Shown one piece after another: positions 63,268 through 64,000 of a stretch of 64,000 nt of DNA; position 1 is the stretch's first letter, and every line of letters begins with the position of its first letter. The position numbers and the translations under genes were made by a program. The notes beneath the pieces were generated by a model. That model saw nothing but the letters and a program-made list of their open reading frames with translations. It had not been told where the DNA came from and did no database searches. Source of the stretch: Lateolabrax maculatus (Eukaryota; Chordata; Actinopteri; Acropomatiformes; Lateolabracidae); NCBI GenBank assembly GCA_031216445.1, contig CM062205.1, forward strand, positions 19,113,501 to 19,177,500, given 5' to 3'.

Positions 63268-63297
63268 AGTCCAGAGGCAGAGTTCTGAATCCTCGCC
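63268..63297 (+). other. 5' UTR part of the first coding exon, with its splice acceptor
   Basis: The sequence before this point is a pyrimidine-rich run (ttttctgtctct) ending in tgcag, a plausible acceptor at 63266-63267. An alternative AG lies at 63261-63262. The 30-base leader that follows has an in-frame TGA and no upstream ATG. Exon boundaries are inferred from splice consensus only. Confidence 0.6.
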
Positions 63298-63441
63298 ATG
63301 GCCGACGTGCTGGAGAGCGGCGGCTCAGGAGCCGTCAGAGTGGCCAGCGTGGATTGGCAGAAACGCTGCATCGCTCTGGAGATGCAGCTGCTGAGGTTCC
63401 GGCTCCAGGCGGGGAAAATCCGAGAGCTGCTGGCAGAGAAG
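63298..63441 (+). CDS. plekhh1: First coding exon of a PLEKHH-family gene, probably plekhh1 (partial)
   Basis: This is the amino-terminal 48 codons of a pleckstrin homology/MyTH4/FERM domain protein (family H). The family consists of large cytoplasmic, membrane-associated proteins that begin with a coiled coil; the C. elegans relative MAX-1 acts in axon guidance. The ATG sits in a gccATGG Kozak context with an in-frame TGA 9 bases upstream (63286-63288), which fixes the start. Residues 18-48 carry the family's opening helix: VDWQKRC, then LRFRLQA, then KIRELLAEK at the exon end. Residues 1-17 are a Gly/Ser/Ala-rich lead with no recognised motif. The exon ends in phase 0 after AEK at the donor AAG|GTAAGA. 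From memory, the RFRLQA stretch fits PLEKHH1 slightly better than PLEKHH2, but the two are close. Family assignment is strong; the paralogue is uncertain. PH, MyTH4 and FERM exons are not in the window. Confidence 0.87.
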
Positions 63442-63447
63442 GTAAGA
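63439..63447 (+). other. Splice donor of the first coding exon
   Basis: AAG|GTAAGA matches the vertebrate donor consensus closely, and the protein similarity stops exactly here. The next codons read through into unrelated residues, so the intron call is well supported. Confidence 0.85.
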
Positions 63448-64000
63448 CAGAAAATCCTCATAAAGATTTTAGTCTTCTGGAGCCAGTTGCACCAACTCAT
63501 CATAAGTTCAAACTTAGCCTAATTATAATGTAAAGTGTTTACTTAGTGGAGATTTACACATTACTAAATTAAAACAGGTCACATCACACAAACTAGTTAT
63601 TTTGTAACTAGTGGCCACTAATTATTTACACCCAGAAACTGCCAGGCGTAAAGCTGCATTCATATCAAATCGGGCATTCCAGTGATTAGTGCAGGGTTGT
63701 GCGGCGGTGTGGGAGTATCACTACATGGCCCATTTATGTGACGTTATGTTGTGTTTAACCCCCTCAATCCAGAAGGTGGTGGTAATGCACCTAAAAGCAG
63801 TTTGCCAACCGCCATTAAACAACAAAAGAGAAGAAGAATGAGAACTTTAACGCCTGACCCGGCCTTTTCCTCCATCTCCTGTCCGCAAACTCACAGAAAT
63901 GGACACAAAGCAAAGGGATGGATTTATGAATAGTTGGAGCAACCCAATCCTGACGAGAGTAGTTTATAACTTGTCTCAAAAACTTCAAAGTGGAAGTGCA
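63442..64000 (+). other. Start of the next plekhh intron, running off the window
   Basis: Intronic sequence follows the donor. It contains one recognisable dispersed repeat (63766-63838) and otherwise nothing distinctive. No second coding exon of the family is visible before the window ends. Confidence 0.6.
63766..63838 (+). repeat. Short dispersed repeat with a GAAGAA-type tail
   Basis: The words ggtggtggtaatgcacc, tttgccaaccgcc and a terminal agaagaagaa run are typical of a short repeat that I recall as common in fish genomes. Only one copy is in this window. The class (SINE, LINE tail or DNA element) is not determined. Confidence 0.55.

Noticed and set aside
1..64000. CRISPR arrays, operons, ribosome-binding sites, phage or plasmid features
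   Set aside because: No spaced direct-repeat arrays or bacterial gene organisation exist here. The sequence is eukaryotic, with splice signals and vertebrate-type repeats.

Overview
The window looks like nuclear DNA of a ray-finned fish, probably a percomorph. The signs are dispersed, decayed copies of short non-autonomous elements of the kind common in spiny-rayed fish genomes, abundant (CA/TG)n microsatellites and homopolymers, moderate GC content, and one spliced gene with a vertebrate Kozak start. There are no prokaryotic features, no CRISPR array, no viral genes and no toxin genes. No autonomous transposon ORF was seen.

Only one gene is supported. At the right end, on the + strand, lies the first coding exon of a PLEKHH-family gene (pleckstrin homology, MyTH4 and FERM domains; best guess plekhh1, alternative plekhh2). 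Its 48 codons (63298-63441) end at a consensus splice donor, and the rest of the gene lies beyond the window. A CpG-rich block at about 58480-59060 is the likely promoter. It holds an inferred non-coding first exon ending at a good donor (58744), giving a leader intron of about 4.5 kb. That leader carries two overlapping short upstream ORFs.

The other roughly 58 kb (1-58.4 kb) is a gene-poor intergenic or intronic stretch. It holds repeat families that I grouped by comparing copies within the window. Family A is a 0.35-0.5 kb element with TTAA...TTAA ends (6 loci). Family B is a 0.3-0.6 kb element (4 loci plus a fragment). Family C carries repeated 'aaatatctcaacaact' type segments (3 loci). 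Family D is a 400-bp TTAA element (2 loci). Family E is rich in 'aagtaaaagtac' (3 loci). Family F is a pair of inverted arms, split by other DNA. Family H is a 654-bp TTAA element just upstream of the promoter. There is also a 261-bp hAT-type element with a perfect 8-bp target-site duplication. The 47-58 kb part is the most repeat-dense and shows nesting.

Between repeats I see microsatellites, purine/pyrimidine tracts, one CpG-rich patch at 29.5 kb, and several blocks that could be conserved non-coding elements. These last cannot be proved without a cross-species alignment. Most long open frames are explained by base composition (pyrimidine tracts, CA repeats) rather than by coding. No undescribed system could be demonstrated. 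The most useful observations are the shared TTAA-type ends of three repeat families, the nested repeats, the intact hAT insertion, and the leader structure of the plekhh gene.
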